A stretch of DNA of 64,000 bases from Hymenopus coronatus (lineage: Eukaryota; Arthropoda; Insecta; Mantodea; Hymenopodidae), in contig CM060899.1 of assembly GCA_030762935.1 (NCBI GenBank), positions 13,065,001 to 13,129,000 of the forward strand. Reading direction: 5' to 3'. Shown here in pieces: positions 12,117-23,789 of the stretch (position 1 is its first letter; every line of letters begins with the position of its first letter). The translations under genes were made by a program, and so were the position numbers. The notes below the pieces were generated by a model that saw only the letters and a program-made list of their open reading frames with translations, did no database searches and was not told where the DNA came from.

Positions 12117-13289
12117 TTGCTTTGGCACAAAATAAGGTATTATCTCAACTTTAACTTATTAAAATTATATTTTACAACATATAAAGACTGTCATGTGTTG
12201 AAAGGCTGGTACACAGTTTGGACTGAACTCTTGAAGTCAACTTCCTTCAGATTTAGGGGAATTGCTCTGTTAAACAGTGGAATGTTCAACTAATGGGATT
12301 GATACAGTTTTATAATAATCTTCATCATTTGTTAAAATTATAAAAGTAGGAAGTTTAAACGAGTCATACTCTGACAAAAAATTAGAGATACAGAATAATG
12401 GAGTTATTGATTCTAATGTGTATTAGCGTAATATGTTATGTGCCAGTAAATAGCAATAAATCTTCATTCATAGAAGTATTCCAGAGCACAGCATAATTTC
12501 ATATAACAAATTTCTCAAATGCCCCTTGACTGTCAGTCCTAGATATTGTAACACTATATGATGTAGGCAGTACTTTATAAAATGTGTAACATAATGGACT
12601 GATAAATTCCAACAGTGTCTAAGGTTGCTTGCACTTCTTTCTGGTAAATGAATCTTATATACAGCATGGTACACAAGGATCATGTCATCATATTAAGAAC
12701 AGATACATTGTCTTCTCATATATGTACGTGTTTGGAAGTCTTTCCTGAGCCCAGCATTACTTAACTCAAAGTCTAAAATGCTCTGATAACCAGAGCCAGA
12801 AAATAGTGCACCAAAGATACTGCATCACTTGTTCCTGTGATGAAGATGTTCTTTAACATGCTGAAAAAAGAGAAAAAATGAATTTTTATAATTGAAATCA
12901 TTATGAAATTCTTTGATGGCACTGGTGCTACCATGATAAGTCAGTCATGTGGGATGGCTACAGTACCTTGGTCAATTTCTAAACTTCTCGATGTCAGCAT
13001 GGCCTGTGTCCAGCTTAGGAAGAGTTTGGTTTGGAATTATATATTTTTGTGTATTTCCATTGCCATATTGTACACAGTAGGTAAGTTCCTGTTCTAATCA
13101 GTGCATGTATCTAAGTACATCATTACTTTTTACACAGAATCTGGCAGGTTCATTAAAATGTTCATCAGACAAGAAGCAATTTCATTTACTTCTCTCTATG
13201 CTGCATAATACAGTGCCTTAATTTTGACTCCTGGCCAGCTGGAGGTGCTTCTAACTGGTCCTTCCTTCCACTTTTCTCCATGGCACTGA
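12117..13289. other. Non-coding, nothing recognised
   Basis: Flank of LINE copy 1. Only short frames without motifs; no repeats or terminal structures are recognised, and no promoter or exon can be supported. Confidence 0.5.
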
Positions 13290-14320
13290 GCTTACAGAGG
13301 GGCATATTGATGAGGTAGGAAAAAAGTTAAAACACAGCCAAAGAAAGTCTCTGAGTAGGTTATCACAGGAAACAAGAATTTCACAATTCTAGGCTTGGAA
13401 AGCTGCTAAACTAAAACATTTTAAGATAACCGTAGTTCAGGAACTGTACCCACATTATACTGTAGGTAGAGTAAATTTCTGCAAATAGGTGTCGGGTAAA
13501 GTTAATGATGGCTTTATGGACCCAAAGTTAAGTTTTTTCACAGATAAAGCATGGTTTTATTTAAATGGCCATGTGTTGATATTGGAACACAGAAAAACCC
13601 AATATTTTATACAAAATGCCATTGCATGAGCAGAAAATTTATGCTTGGTGTTTTTTTTTTTTTTAATTGTGTTTAACGCACTTATGGCACCACAGATGAT
13701 GACACTGGTGAAACATGGAATGAAGATGGAGCACGGGTGGAATGCAATGGCAGGGAAACTGGAGAGTCCAGAGAAAACCCACCCTACGCTTTTTATCCAG
13801 CATGAATCTCTCATGACATTACTTGGGATCTGACCCTAGCCGTCTAAAGTCTGGGCCATGGTGTGCTGTGAATACATACCAAATTATAGGGCCTATATTC
13901 TTTGAGGATACAGTTAATGGACAGCGGTACAGGGCTAAAAATATCAAACCATTCCTGGAATATTTGTGTGATATTGAGTTCAAGCATGCATCTTTTCAGC
14001 AAGACTCTCCTACACCACATACAGCTGATGTCTCATTGAAATTAATTCAGGAAATGTTTGAAGATAGTATTATTAGTAAAGGACTATGGTCACCGCACTT
14101 GCCAGACCTTATGGTATGTAACTTTTACAAATGGGAATGCTTAAAAAATAAAAGTGCAACAACCCACTTCCTTTGGAAGAACTAAAAGACAATATCAGAA
14201 GAACAATTACCCCAATTTCAGAAAAAGAATTAATGTGTGTTAATGGAAGTTTTATTAAAAGGTGTGAGAGATGTGTGGCAGCAAAAGAACACAACTTCTA
14301 ACATCTTCTGTGATATAGGT
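13290..14320 (+). pseudogene. Tc1/mariner-type transposase relic, split by SINE
   Basis: Plus-strand translation in mixed frames recovers transposase blocks in order: EVGKKLKHSQRKSLSRLS (helix-turn-helix region, about 13310-13370), KITVVQELYP (about 13425), DPKLSFFTDKAWFYLNGH with the first catalytic Asp (13525-13570), then after the SINE at 13651-13855 the blocks IIGPIFFEDTVNGQRY, FKHASFQQDSPTPHTAD (second Asp, about 14000), DSIISKGLWSPHLPDLM (third acidic region), LEELKDNIRRTITPISEKE and the C-terminal CERCVAAKEHNF. This is a DDE/D transposase of the Tc1/mariner superfamily, long dead; terminal inverted repeats were not found. Confidence 0.75.
13651..13855 (-). mobile_element. SINE-A copy inside the transposase relic
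   Basis: The T run at 13651-13664, then GTGTTTAACGC and GGTGGAATGCAATGGC, match the SINE-A body; the degenerate tRNA-like head (TGGGATCTGACCC) is at the right. The transposase reading resumes at once on the right (VWCAVNTYQIIG), so the SINE inserted into the element. More diverged than the copy at 17546, so older. Confidence 0.75.
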
Positions 14321-15529
14321 ATGTGGTTATTATATGCATGTAAACGTATGCACTTGAAATGTGTGCATGCTATGCATTTGAGTTCCGAGTCTGTGAATAT
14401 TCTTCTCAGCCAGTCAGCCACAAGTCAAACATAAGACACTGTAGAAAGTTTTAGTTGGTGCAATTCCATACTGTCAAATTACCTATTTGTATCTGGCATC
14501 TATAGAAGGAGATGTTTCTTGACAAAACTGGAATGGCACAATAATAGTTCAAGTGATGAGCGTTTTTGATTTTCAGGTGTCATACAATATTAGGAATAAG
14601 GGTACTTTAACACTTCTGCTGACAGTATGGAATGGAAATAAACCAACTACAATGTTTCTTATACCTTTATACCCTATTTTACATTTATAATTTGAGAGTG
14701 CTCATTTGTTCATAATACATTGATTAGCAATTCTATTTAATATATCTAAACATCCTTATTACATTGAAAATTGTAGCAAATAGATTTTCATTTGTAGAAA
14801 CAACAAACTTATGGTATCAATTAATTGTTCTCATACTGTATTTGGTATTTCATTTTTTAAGACTAGGAATCTGTAACATCAATGAATTTATAACGGATAT
14901 CTGTTGTTTTTTTGATCTGCAGCAACCTTAGCTTGTACTTTGGAGTGTAAACATGGACCGTGTTATAGTCTGCAGCAGTTTGAAAGTTTTTAAACAATGT
15001 TAATAATCCAGATGATAACAACAATGTTGGAGTAACTGAAGAAGTTGATGCCACAAAGAAATGAAATGCATCAAATGACAGAGCCACCAGGGACAGAAAA
15101 TAAATCAGTTTTTGTCACTGAGAATGAAAATTAAACTCTTTCAGGTATATTCATGTCTAGCGCAGCATTCTATACCCTTCTGTCAATGAAGAAATGCAGT
15201 TGAAAATATTCAACAAAAGCCTTGTCTAATACATGGCAGTAAAAGCGTAGATTCAATTGTAAATTTGTTTGCTCTCATTTTTTCTGAAAACATGCTTGAT
15301 ATTATATGTGGTGTACTAATATAAAAAATAGAGAAGCTTTTTATACAGAATGGCACAATATTACAAACCAGGAGTGGATGGCATCTATTTCCATAGTACT
15401 GGCTGCAGAAAAGACACAGGAAGATCACATTACTGTTTTCAAGGTATGGACTAGGCATCCAGCTTTTCAACATCCAACAGAAAAAATCTAAAAAAAAAAA
15501 AAAAACACACACACACCATGATACCACTA
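14321..15529. other. Non-coding, mostly unrecognised
   Basis: Holds the diverged repeat shared with 4244-4375 (about 14515-14615) and an A run followed by a short CA run at about 15489-15517. Short frames on both strands have no recognisable motif. Confidence 0.45.
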
Positions 15530-15990
15530 TTAATGAAAATGACATAAAGCAATAGAGTACATGTATTGTAGATTACTGTACAATTTAGCACTTGTGTTAT
15601 TGCATAGCTGAATGGTTGATTCACATTGTATGCATTGTCTGGCTACCTTCGTAAATCAATTTTGATAACTACACCAATAATTTGCATGCATATGAGGGCT
15701 ACTGTTTATCAGTTACATTTTAATCATCGAAGCTAAAATATATATCTTCCTCTCTTACATCAATGTCAGAAATGCTTTCATAAGGGTCTGAAAATTCAAA
15801 ATCACTCACTTTCTTGTAATACATCGTGAAGTGTAGCTCTTATTTCCTCTTTGGTTCATAACTTTTGGCTAGATGATACCACATTTCAACCAGCATAAAC
15901 AAACAGTGGCTAGAGAAATTAAATTTAGCACTTTGGAGTGTTCAGCTAAAGTTATGAAATGCTCCAGAAATCATTTTTTGATAGTAATGA
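15530..15990 (-). mobile_element. piggyBac-like derivative, copy B (fragment)
   Basis: The reverse complement matches copies C and D. Reading the minus strand from about 15870 gives YEPKRK, a stop, then a continuous acidic stretch (MYYKKVSDFEFSDPYESISD, then IDVREEDIYFSF) ending in a stop; the same leader words and CATACAATGTGAATCAACC follow. Upstream (15890-15990) the GCTAAATTTAATTTCTCTAG block also matches copy D. It carries no catalytic domain and no recognisable ends. Confidence 0.5.
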
Positions 15991-15999
15991 GGTAGAAGG

Positions 16000-16900
16000 T
16001 ACCCAGACTTTCCTGATGAAAATGGCATCACCATAGGATTGTGACTAGCAGCAAAGACCATCGACAGAGCTGTCAAGCTTCCATTCATTATTCAAATTAG
16101 TGAAAAAAAGTGTGCTGACTTAAATAAGTTACTGAAGTAATTCAATGTGTCCTCTAATAGTCACATTGGCTGATGAACATAATGTTATGACCTTGAATCT
16201 TAACAAAGAAGCTTCAGTTTATGAGTGATGTGAGATTGTTACTCTGTTGATGTAACTATAAGACAGAATTATTCAAGGATGCAATTGAATAAAGGCATAA
16301 AATTACCTGATATTTATTAATCCACTGTGGCTTCAAGATATAATTTATATTTCAAAGCATAGTGATTTTTTATTTTAAAATCTCTATTAAAAATTTAGAA
16401 AATGAAGAATGCATAGAATGTATGTTTTTATGAAAATTTGTTATTTTGGAGGAATATTGTGGCAGTATTTAGTTAAAAAAAATATGTAAAATATCTACAA
16501 ACTATTTCACTTATCATATATATCTAAATACAAAATGCTTTTTCCACAACATTAATATTCAGAACTGGGGGGGGGGGGCTGTCTTGCATTTGCGATATGT
16601 TTTCCAAATGACATGCAGGGAGAAAGTATATTTCAAACTTCATGGATACAGCAATGGCAAAGCCTGGAGGAAATAGTACCGATTATTGTCAAGGTCTCGA
16701 GGTGTATGGAGGAGATTTTGTGCCAAAAGTTAGTTGTTAATGGCTGTATGAGACAATTCTCATTGGAAAAAAAGATTACTCTCTGACACTAAAATAAAAT
16801 TAGGACTTCTTTTCATTTCAGTGGTTGTACGTAATGTTGTACTGGAAGCCAATGGTAAACCAGAAAGAAAGCCACACAAATACCGGTACATTTGTAATTA
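16000..16900. other. Non-coding, nothing recognised
   Basis: AT-rich. A run of G near 16567-16577 is the only notable feature. Confidence 0.45.
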
Positions 16901-16959
16901 TCCCATGGCCTGTGTGCCGCCCGCAATGTGTATTTATATGCAAACTCAAATTAGGTGAA

Positions 16960-17455
16960 GAGTCTCAGGATATTTTGTATTAAGTAGGTTTGTTGTCTCA
17001 ATTCAAAATAGTATTCATATATGTCATTACAGCTATGGTTCCGCCAATGCCACTGTCGTCATGTTTTAGCATCACACACATTCTGTCCATCTCTGTACTT
17101 CACTCTCCATATCTCCGGCTCATAATGAATTTATGCAAAACAATTAAGTATGTTTTGTCTTAAATGAAAACCGAATCTATAATTGTCATTACAGCTAAGC
17201 TGCCACAATCACCAACAAGCACAGGCAAATTGGTACATTTTCATTCTCCCTTTTGTGTTTCTCTCCCACTCATTATGAGAATTTCTGCTCAATCTAAATT
17301 AAGAAAAAAAATGTGGAATGTATTATAGTAGGTATTTTGTGTAAATAGAAAATCATATCCATCTTCATCATTCCACACAAACCATACATTTCCATTCTTT
17401 TTCTCTTATCTAGATACAAATCATATCCTCATGATCATTACAGTTATGCTGCCAT
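16960..17455. repeat. Degenerate tandem repeat, about 160-250 bp units
   Basis: A block beginning TCATTACAG(C/T)TA(T/A)G followed by (T/C)TGCC and CA-rich sequence occurs three times, at about 17027, 17192 and 17436, each preceded by an AT-rich stretch with AAAT(A/C)(A/G)TATC-like words. Units have diverged and differ in length. The third unit holds the target site of the SINE pair at 17470-18027. Confidence 0.45.
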
Positions 17456-17469
17456 CATAACTGCTGTCA

Positions 17470-18027
17470 AAAAATGTAAATGTTGTGTTATTTATGGACG
17501 CTCTTTAACTACTGTGGTTCTCAGCGTCCCGTTGTAAATTGAGCGTTTTTTTTTTTGTAGTGTTTAACGCCCGCTTTAACTACTAATGGCACCGCAGGCG
17601 GTGACACTGATGATACATGAATGATGATGGAGCACCGGTGGAATGCGATGGCGGGGGAAACCGGAGTACCCGGAGAAAACCCGCCCCAGCGCCGTTTTGT
17701 CCACCACAAATCTCACATGCGGTCGCTTGGGATCGAACCCCGACCGTCTAGGTGAGAGTCGAGTGGTCTAACCACTCGGCCACGGCGCGGCCTTTAAATT
17801 GAGCGTGAAAGACCGCCTACTTTTTCTCAGAGGCCTCTCAATCAGGCTTGAGGTTCTTTTACATGCTGTAAATCTACAACACGGGACCAATGGCTTTACT
17901 TCCCTTCCGAAGAAAGCCATGCTAAGGATTTTTATGCCCGAAAAAATCCATCATCCTCCACCGGGTTTGAACCCACGACCTTATGTATATGAAGTCAGCA
18001 TGATAACTGTTACACCACGGAGGGCGA
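17470..18027 (-). mobile_element. SINE-B, interrupted by a SINE-A
   Basis: Minus-strand tRNA-derived SINE. The right end reads, on the minus strand, a tRNA-like head with A box (GGTGTAACAG) and B box GGTTCAAACCC. The 14-bp target duplication CATAACTGCTGTCA is perfect at 17456-17469 and 18028-18041. Removing the inner SINE and its duplicated site leaves about 298 bp, matching the 299-bp SINE-B at 24877-25175, so both are full length. Confidence 0.88.
17546..17794 (-). mobile_element. SINE-A nested in SINE-B
   Basis: The best-preserved SINE-A here: minus-strand head with A box TGGCCGAGTGG, B box GGTTCGATCCC, a body ending GGGCGTTAAACACTAC, and a poly(A) tail (T run at 17546). The perfect 11-bp target duplication TAAATTGAGCG lies at 17535-17545 and 17795-17805. 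It needs host RNA polymerase III and LINE machinery to move. It is younger than the SINE-B around it. Confidence 0.9.
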
Positions 18028-18041
18028 CATAACTGCTGTCA

Positions 18042-20490
18042 GGTACCATCGGACCCACATCATACATTTGTGACCCTTCTCTGCATCAGCTGCTCGAAAT
18101 ATTAATCTCCAAACAAATTGAAATTAAATTAAAAAAATAAGACTAAAATCGGCTGATGTGTCCTTTGCTTAGAATGTATGACAAAGCTTTATAAACTGTC
18201 ATTTAAAAATTAAGTTATAATGTCTTCTTTTTATGTATGATATGACAAATTCCAAAATTAAGATCTGGAAAATGGGGGTTATCTTGCATTTGAATAAATT
18301 TGGTATATCCTTTCCTTTAAACTGAAATTTGTTGCCAAAATACTGCAATTTATTTCTGATGTAATTAAAAAAAAAATTTCTCCTGAAAATGTTTGTTTTT
18401 GTAGATATCCAATTTTGCTTCCCTCCATTGTCAAGCAGCTAGAAACAGTAACTGGATCATGTGACAGGCATTACATACATGGAAGAAGACAGAATAAGAT
18501 TACCAGGAATACCTTACAACATGTGATGCGAGGAGGCGAGCAATTTTTCACCAATGTGCATGCGCAGACAGAGACAAACCATTCATGACTATGAGCTCTG
18601 TTGCTGCTCTCTTAGCAGCCTACATACATATACATCATAATTGTAGCTAACCTTTCCCAGACATCTAAACAACAAATAATATGGAAGGAATTAACAGCCT
18701 GCCATTTTTAAACTGAATCTTTAAAAGACTTGATCAAGTTTTCTCTGTTGCTTTGCTATACCATTTTCACCCAGTGAATAGGTATTTATTTAATCAGAGA
18801 TAGGTTCACAAAATCAAATCAAGTTTATGTTCATTAGCTGATTCTGTACGATACAAGGTATACAGGTTAGAAATAGTTCACTGAGTACTAACAAAAACTA
18901 ATGGATCTCCTCTGTATTACATAGCCGTAGTATGTATAGTGTGTGTGTGATTATGTAGAGTTGCAGCAAAATAAAACTGAAGTAAACAATCAAATTAGAC
19001 TTAATTAGAAAATGAGCAAAGAGGATACACAGCCTACCTTCTGCTGGCGAGTTTTGGAAAGTGAGGCCATTAGTACATATACACCATCATGGTCAAACAA
19101 TACAGTTTGTAAAACATAGCAGAGGTAAGCCTTTTAAATAGTGGCGAGAAAGATGTAATTTTGAATTGTGATACATACTATATAAGAAATATCCCACATT
19201 GACTATCAAGGATACTATGAACATCACAGCAGAATTTACGTGCACGAGTGTGCATTATGTATAAATTCCGCGTGCAGTGAAAGGTTAAGAACAGGCGAGT
19301 TAACCACACTTGTGTCGTTCACAAACACAAGTAGTTTATTGATTGTAAGTGGCTTATTAATGCAAAGAAAATATTAATCTTTTGACGTACTGCACTCGTG
19401 ACAAATTCAGCACACTGAACTGCTAACACTGGCTTTTTACGTTTCCTTGATTTTCAAGGAAACGTAAAAAGGTATGTTTTTCTTATTTATTTTTATAGTG
19501 GTTTTTACATTTCTTATTTATATCTTTAGTTTGGAGTGCTGTACCCAACTGTCATCTAATCAGTGCGTTTCAAGACTATCTTGCGATGAAGATTGGGTAG
19601 AAGGGAAGTGATGATAGTTTCAAGGTTCCATGTGGCTCTTGTCCCTTGGCTCCATGTGGTTACAAAAGTAATCCCATTATTCCTTCAGCAATAAAGAGTA
19701 AGCAGAGTAGTACATTTTGTGCCATATTTACATGAGGGCAAACTCAACCAGTGAAAACTGTCCAATATGTAGAATCAAACAAAATGTATTGTAGTGTAAG
19801 AGTGCATTTTGTATATTCTTAGCAATAATCTTACTGATTATATTTTAGAAATGTCTTACTAATCTCAATGGTACAGTGACCTGCCTTTGACAATTACTTG
19901 ACCAAATCTGCTGAGAAGGTAAACATGTTTTTAATAGTTTTTAGCTGTGATGGTAATTTATCGAAAAGCTGTATACCTCTTATGCTAACATGTTTCTCTG
20001 TAAATACCTTTGTTACAATTATGCCTGTGTAAATCAAAATTGTTCCTTGTGTTCTGTTCATGTTGTTGATAAATTCTTATTAAATTTTGCTTATCAGTTA
20101 TGTAGAATATAGTCCAATAAACACACAGAGAAAATCTGGTAAATATTTTATTATTGTTTAATATGCCCCTAATCAGTCAGATGCATCTTTTCTGAAGAAT
20201 AAATATTTTATCCAAATTAGTTCAGAATATTAACATAATGGAAGAAGGCACATAGCATAGCTCAGGGTAGAGGACCCTAAGCCATTAAGCATCAATGAAG
20301 GGTTGTACAGAGCAACAACACAGCATAGCCTAAAGCCACCAATAAAACCCAGGTGATCAGTGCACCATTATAATGTAGCCTTCCATCTTCATGCCAGAAC
20401 TTTTGTCACACCTTCACGACCATGTGGCACGTATATGCCACATATTGTAATGTAAAACATTCAGAACCCTGATTTCGACAACTTAAACAG
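18042..20490. other. Non-coding, nothing recognised apart from one hairpin
   Basis: No supported gene. A single GTGCATGCGCAGAC word near 18558 resembles an NRF1-type site but stands alone. The 17-bp hairpin at 19433-19471 is listed separately. Confidence 0.45.
19433..19471. repeat. Perfect 17-bp inverted repeat, 5-nt loop
   Basis: Arms CTTTTTACGTTTCCTTG and its exact complement are separated by ATTTT. Too short to call an element; it could be a MITE relic or a structured RNA stem. Confidence 0.7.
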
Positions 20491-20699
20491 TGTGATGTTG
20501 AAAATGAGTCGGAATAGTAACACTCACCTCACTTATATGTAATTGTTCAAAACATATGTTTCAAGGGCAATTGCCCTCTTCTTCAGTTGAAGTCGGACTT
20601 CAACTGAAGAAGAGGGCAATTGCCCTTGAAACATATGTTTTGAACAATTACATATAAGTGAGGTGAGTGTTACTATTCCGACTCATTTTCAACATCACA
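20491..20699. repeat. Perfect 209-bp palindrome
   Basis: The left arm 20491-20594 and right arm 20596-20699 are exact reverse complements over 104 nt around a single G at 20595. Symmetry stops sharply at both ends (20490 G against 20700 T). Each arm carries CTGAAGA, GGGCAATTGCCC and GAAAC in order, as in hammerhead ribozymes of Penelope-like terminal repeats. No coding potential. A foldback sequencing or assembly artefact is a possible alternative. Confidence 0.9.
20599..20644 (+). ncRNA. Hammerhead-ribozyme-like motif
   Basis: In order: stem I 5' strand TTCAA (20599-20603); core CTGAAGA (20604-20610, fits CUGANGA); one extra A; stem II built on GGGCAATTGCCC (20614-20625) with AU and GU pairs below it; GAAA (20628-20631); a one-pair stem III (C20632 and G20637); the UH position at 20638-20639; and stem I 3' strand TTGAA (20640-20644), complementary to the 5' strand. 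This matches the minimal hammerheads known in Penelope-like elements, apart from the extra A before stem II. The mirror copy on the minus strand lies in the left arm. Activity is unproven. Confidence 0.5.
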
Positions 20700-23336
20700 T
20701 TGATTAAAACTTCACTTGTCTCAAACTTCTGAGTTATTTAACTTAAACAGTGACTAAAATATTCTGTTAGGTATAATGGTGATAACATTGATAGACGTAA
20801 CAAAATAAATGGGTGAACATGTAATAATTAAATCTAAAAAACACAAGCAAGAAAAGAATTAATATGTATGAGATTGCTTTGATTTATTGGCTTTGGAAGC
20901 AGACTATTCCCTCCAGATTAGAATCGTCGTCAGAGCTGTTTGTGCTGCTGCTTTCTACTCCAAGTTTGACAACCAGGTTTCAACAATGGTGTCACCTAAA
21001 TTATCCATCCTCCAATACAGTGCTGCTTCTTCATTACATGGAGCATTTATCAACTGTCACTGCCTCATTTTTAAAAAATAAATTGTGCACTATTATGCCA
21101 ATTGCATTCTTTACAAAATCGTCATCTACATTCTTGAATTGCATATTTCATATGCTTTCTTTTTTCCCAGGTGTAAACACTTTTTGCATTTAAGATTTTT
21201 CTTTGTAAGCACTGTTTATATTTGAAGCACAAAATACCAGTGAACTCAAATATTAATTTTACCACTTCTTCATAGAAAGTGTTGGATATTTCTCACAAAA
21301 CTTAGAACAAACATTCAAAACTAAATAAATTTTTTTACGATTAGTTAACGGTTTATCAGCTGCATGCTTTGTGTAACTCAATTGAGATGCAAGAGGAAAC
21401 TCAGAGCGACCATCCACCATGATTCTAAACAGTGACAACCAGCAACCATTAATGTGTAAACAATACTGAGGAAATCAGGTGATTCATACAAATAGCATGG
21501 TTGGACTCGTATCTCTGTTTAACGGTACAAATTCCTGTCAATTTAACTCTTAGGTATTTATATACAATATTATACAATTTAGGAATAAACACATTCCGTA
21601 ATTTAGATTGTTAGCATGGAATTAGATTCTTATGTGCACTACTACTCTGTTGTACCATGGTACACTAGTCATGTGCATTCGGTTTTGCATGGAGTGAGTA
21701 GATAATAGGATTCTGCCCAAATTACTAAAATTTCTTACTTAAGAAAAATATTCATCGGATAGTAACATTGATTTACCGCTATTTTTGGGCCTTTTAGGAG
21801 ACGCTTAGTTGATAAATGTGTTACTTTACCACATATCACTCAGGTTGCATTGAATTGTGTATGGAAAGGCATATGACTGGCCGAGGAAACTTTTCTGGTT
21901 TACATATACCTTACTCCATCAGCATTACAATGGAAGTACAAATTACCGATATGCGTTATTATTTTGCAAGTAAATAGAACGCTGATAGATAATCCAAGTG
22001 ACATATTGAAATAATTATCAGGGAAATGTGACGCGAGATGGCGCGAAAATCTTCGAAGTTTGCCTGCGTAAGTAGATATATATAGCGTCCAAATGTACTC
22101 TTTATCGCGCAGTATGTTAAATAAACGGATGTATAAATTAAATGGTCTACTTGTAAGATAGGCTAATCGTTTGTGCAAGAATTGAAAAACTGGCTACATA
22201 TTTACAAGAACATTAAATTAATTGAACTGTAATCTCATAGTGTGAAAATACAAGAAGCAACCTCTGTTTTTATTCCCACTGGTAATTTCGAATTCATGTA
22301 ATGAGTTATTAGTATAATTGTTAATTTAGCGAAAACAATATGGATCTATGCAGTCAGTTTAAAATTCTAAAGCTAAAACGACATCCACTACCATAACGGT
22401 GTAAGCCAATGCCTACTAGATATTGACAAACTGAGGCAGCTGTTGCTAATTGTTATTGTGGTAACTGAACTAACTTACATCAAAAATAAGATTAAGCAAT
22501 GCTCAGAAAATAAATATGAACGTATAAAAAGCAGTAGTGGGAGAAACAACAGAAAGCCGTATCTTGAGTTCTCATAGGTATGACATTATAATACTTTAAA
22601 TCTAATGTTCTTGCAAATTATGTTATTACTTTTAGTGCTGATGACACAAAGACGTAAATTATAAATATGGCATTTCATCTTGCTTTACTTGTAGGTTTCC
22701 TTACAAGAAAAAATGGTTAAAACATTTACGACGAACGAATATAGGTTATGAATAACAGTACCAACAATAGATACAATAATTATTTGTTTACTGAATTTAG
22801 AAGCAACCATTTTACTCGCTAAAAACATGGAATTCTCAGTGATTTATATATACAGAGTAATCCTGAACTAGCAAGCACAGGGCGGAAGTTCCTAGCGTTT
22901 TGCTGAAGCACGTATTGTAACCAGCTGTCATGCTGCGATTTTATTCACTACCATATACACCATTTGCAACACCTGCATCCAAGTGTTTGAAGTAAAAAAC
23001 AAAGGACAATGAAAGGGAGAGATCTCTAATTTAAGGAATGTTTATTATAATCGAATTTTTTGGCCTGTCAGAAGTTATTATTGATAAATTGATATTGCAG
23101 TAAACATTGTGGCAAGGTCATTACTCAATTTTGTTCTAAATTCTTAATCTAAAACAGAAGGACAGAAAAATATCAAACCATGTTGTTTGTCTGTCATGCC
23201 TATAGCCATTAATTCCACTACATGAACTTATAAAGTTATTCTGCCCTAATTCCTCTATTGAGTGCACTAAATAAACGATCTTGAACATATGTATGAGGCA
23301 GTCATATATATATATATAGGATGCATGTGCATAAAC
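20700..23336. other. Non-coding, one candidate CpG-rich exon
   Basis: No supported gene. Frames at 20864-21193 and 21900-22178 have no recognisable domain. A locally CpG-rich spot at 22029-22075 is listed separately. A TATAAAAAG word at 22523 and a possible donor (ATAGGTATG) at 22585 are too weak to call. Confidence 0.45.
22038..22067 (+). other. Possible short first coding exon
   Basis: In a CpG-poor region a short CpG-rich patch reads ATG, then ten codons (MARKSSKFAC), then a consensus donor GTAAGT at 22068. On the opposite strand the same bases contain TTTTCGCGCC, matching the E2F consensus. It would end in phase 0, and the zinc-finger leader exon at 34600 is open in phase 0 from its acceptor, so joining is possible. 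No other evidence; a chance match is quite likely. Confidence 0.2.
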
Positions 23337-23789
23337 ATACACACACACACCCAGGGGCCTACTACGGTAGGTACAGGTTAGGCACACCTGGGGTCCCGAG
23401 CCACCTTGACTCCCTCTGTGGGCAACCTCAGAGTGGTGAGGGAGTCAATAGGTCAAAATGCCCACCCACGTGTAGGCCGTGCGTGGAGACCCGTGTCGGT
23501 CATGGTTGGTTGAGGGTTGCGTACCTGAACTTGGGCTTCTGTCTTTCAGTAACTGGGGAGAGTGCGCAATTTAATACACCACTTTGGTTTCTGCTTTCCA
23601 TAAACGGGAGACTAGGGACTAACCCACTCCTAGTCAATCGGCCAGGACTAGGTATTATACCGAACTCCAGGGTGAGTGGGACGGCGAGCTATATCCCCTG
23701 TGTAGCCCTGTCACCCCAGTGGGGTGAACCCATGTTGAGCTCCCTGGTGATTGGAGAGCACTGGGGGATGAATTTATTCTGCTTTTTTC

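Noticed and set aside
17700..17794. tRNA-Ser-like sequence on the minus strand
   Set aside because: A and B boxes are present but no acceptor stem pairing, and it is continuous with a SINE body, poly(A) tail and target duplications; SINE head, not a tRNA gene.
18552..18575. NRF1-like GCATGCGCA promoter site
   Set aside because: Single occurrence without CpG island, start site or downstream exon.
20864..21193. 109-codon plus-strand frame
   Set aside because: No recognisable domain, splice context or codon bias; in AT-rich non-coding sequence.
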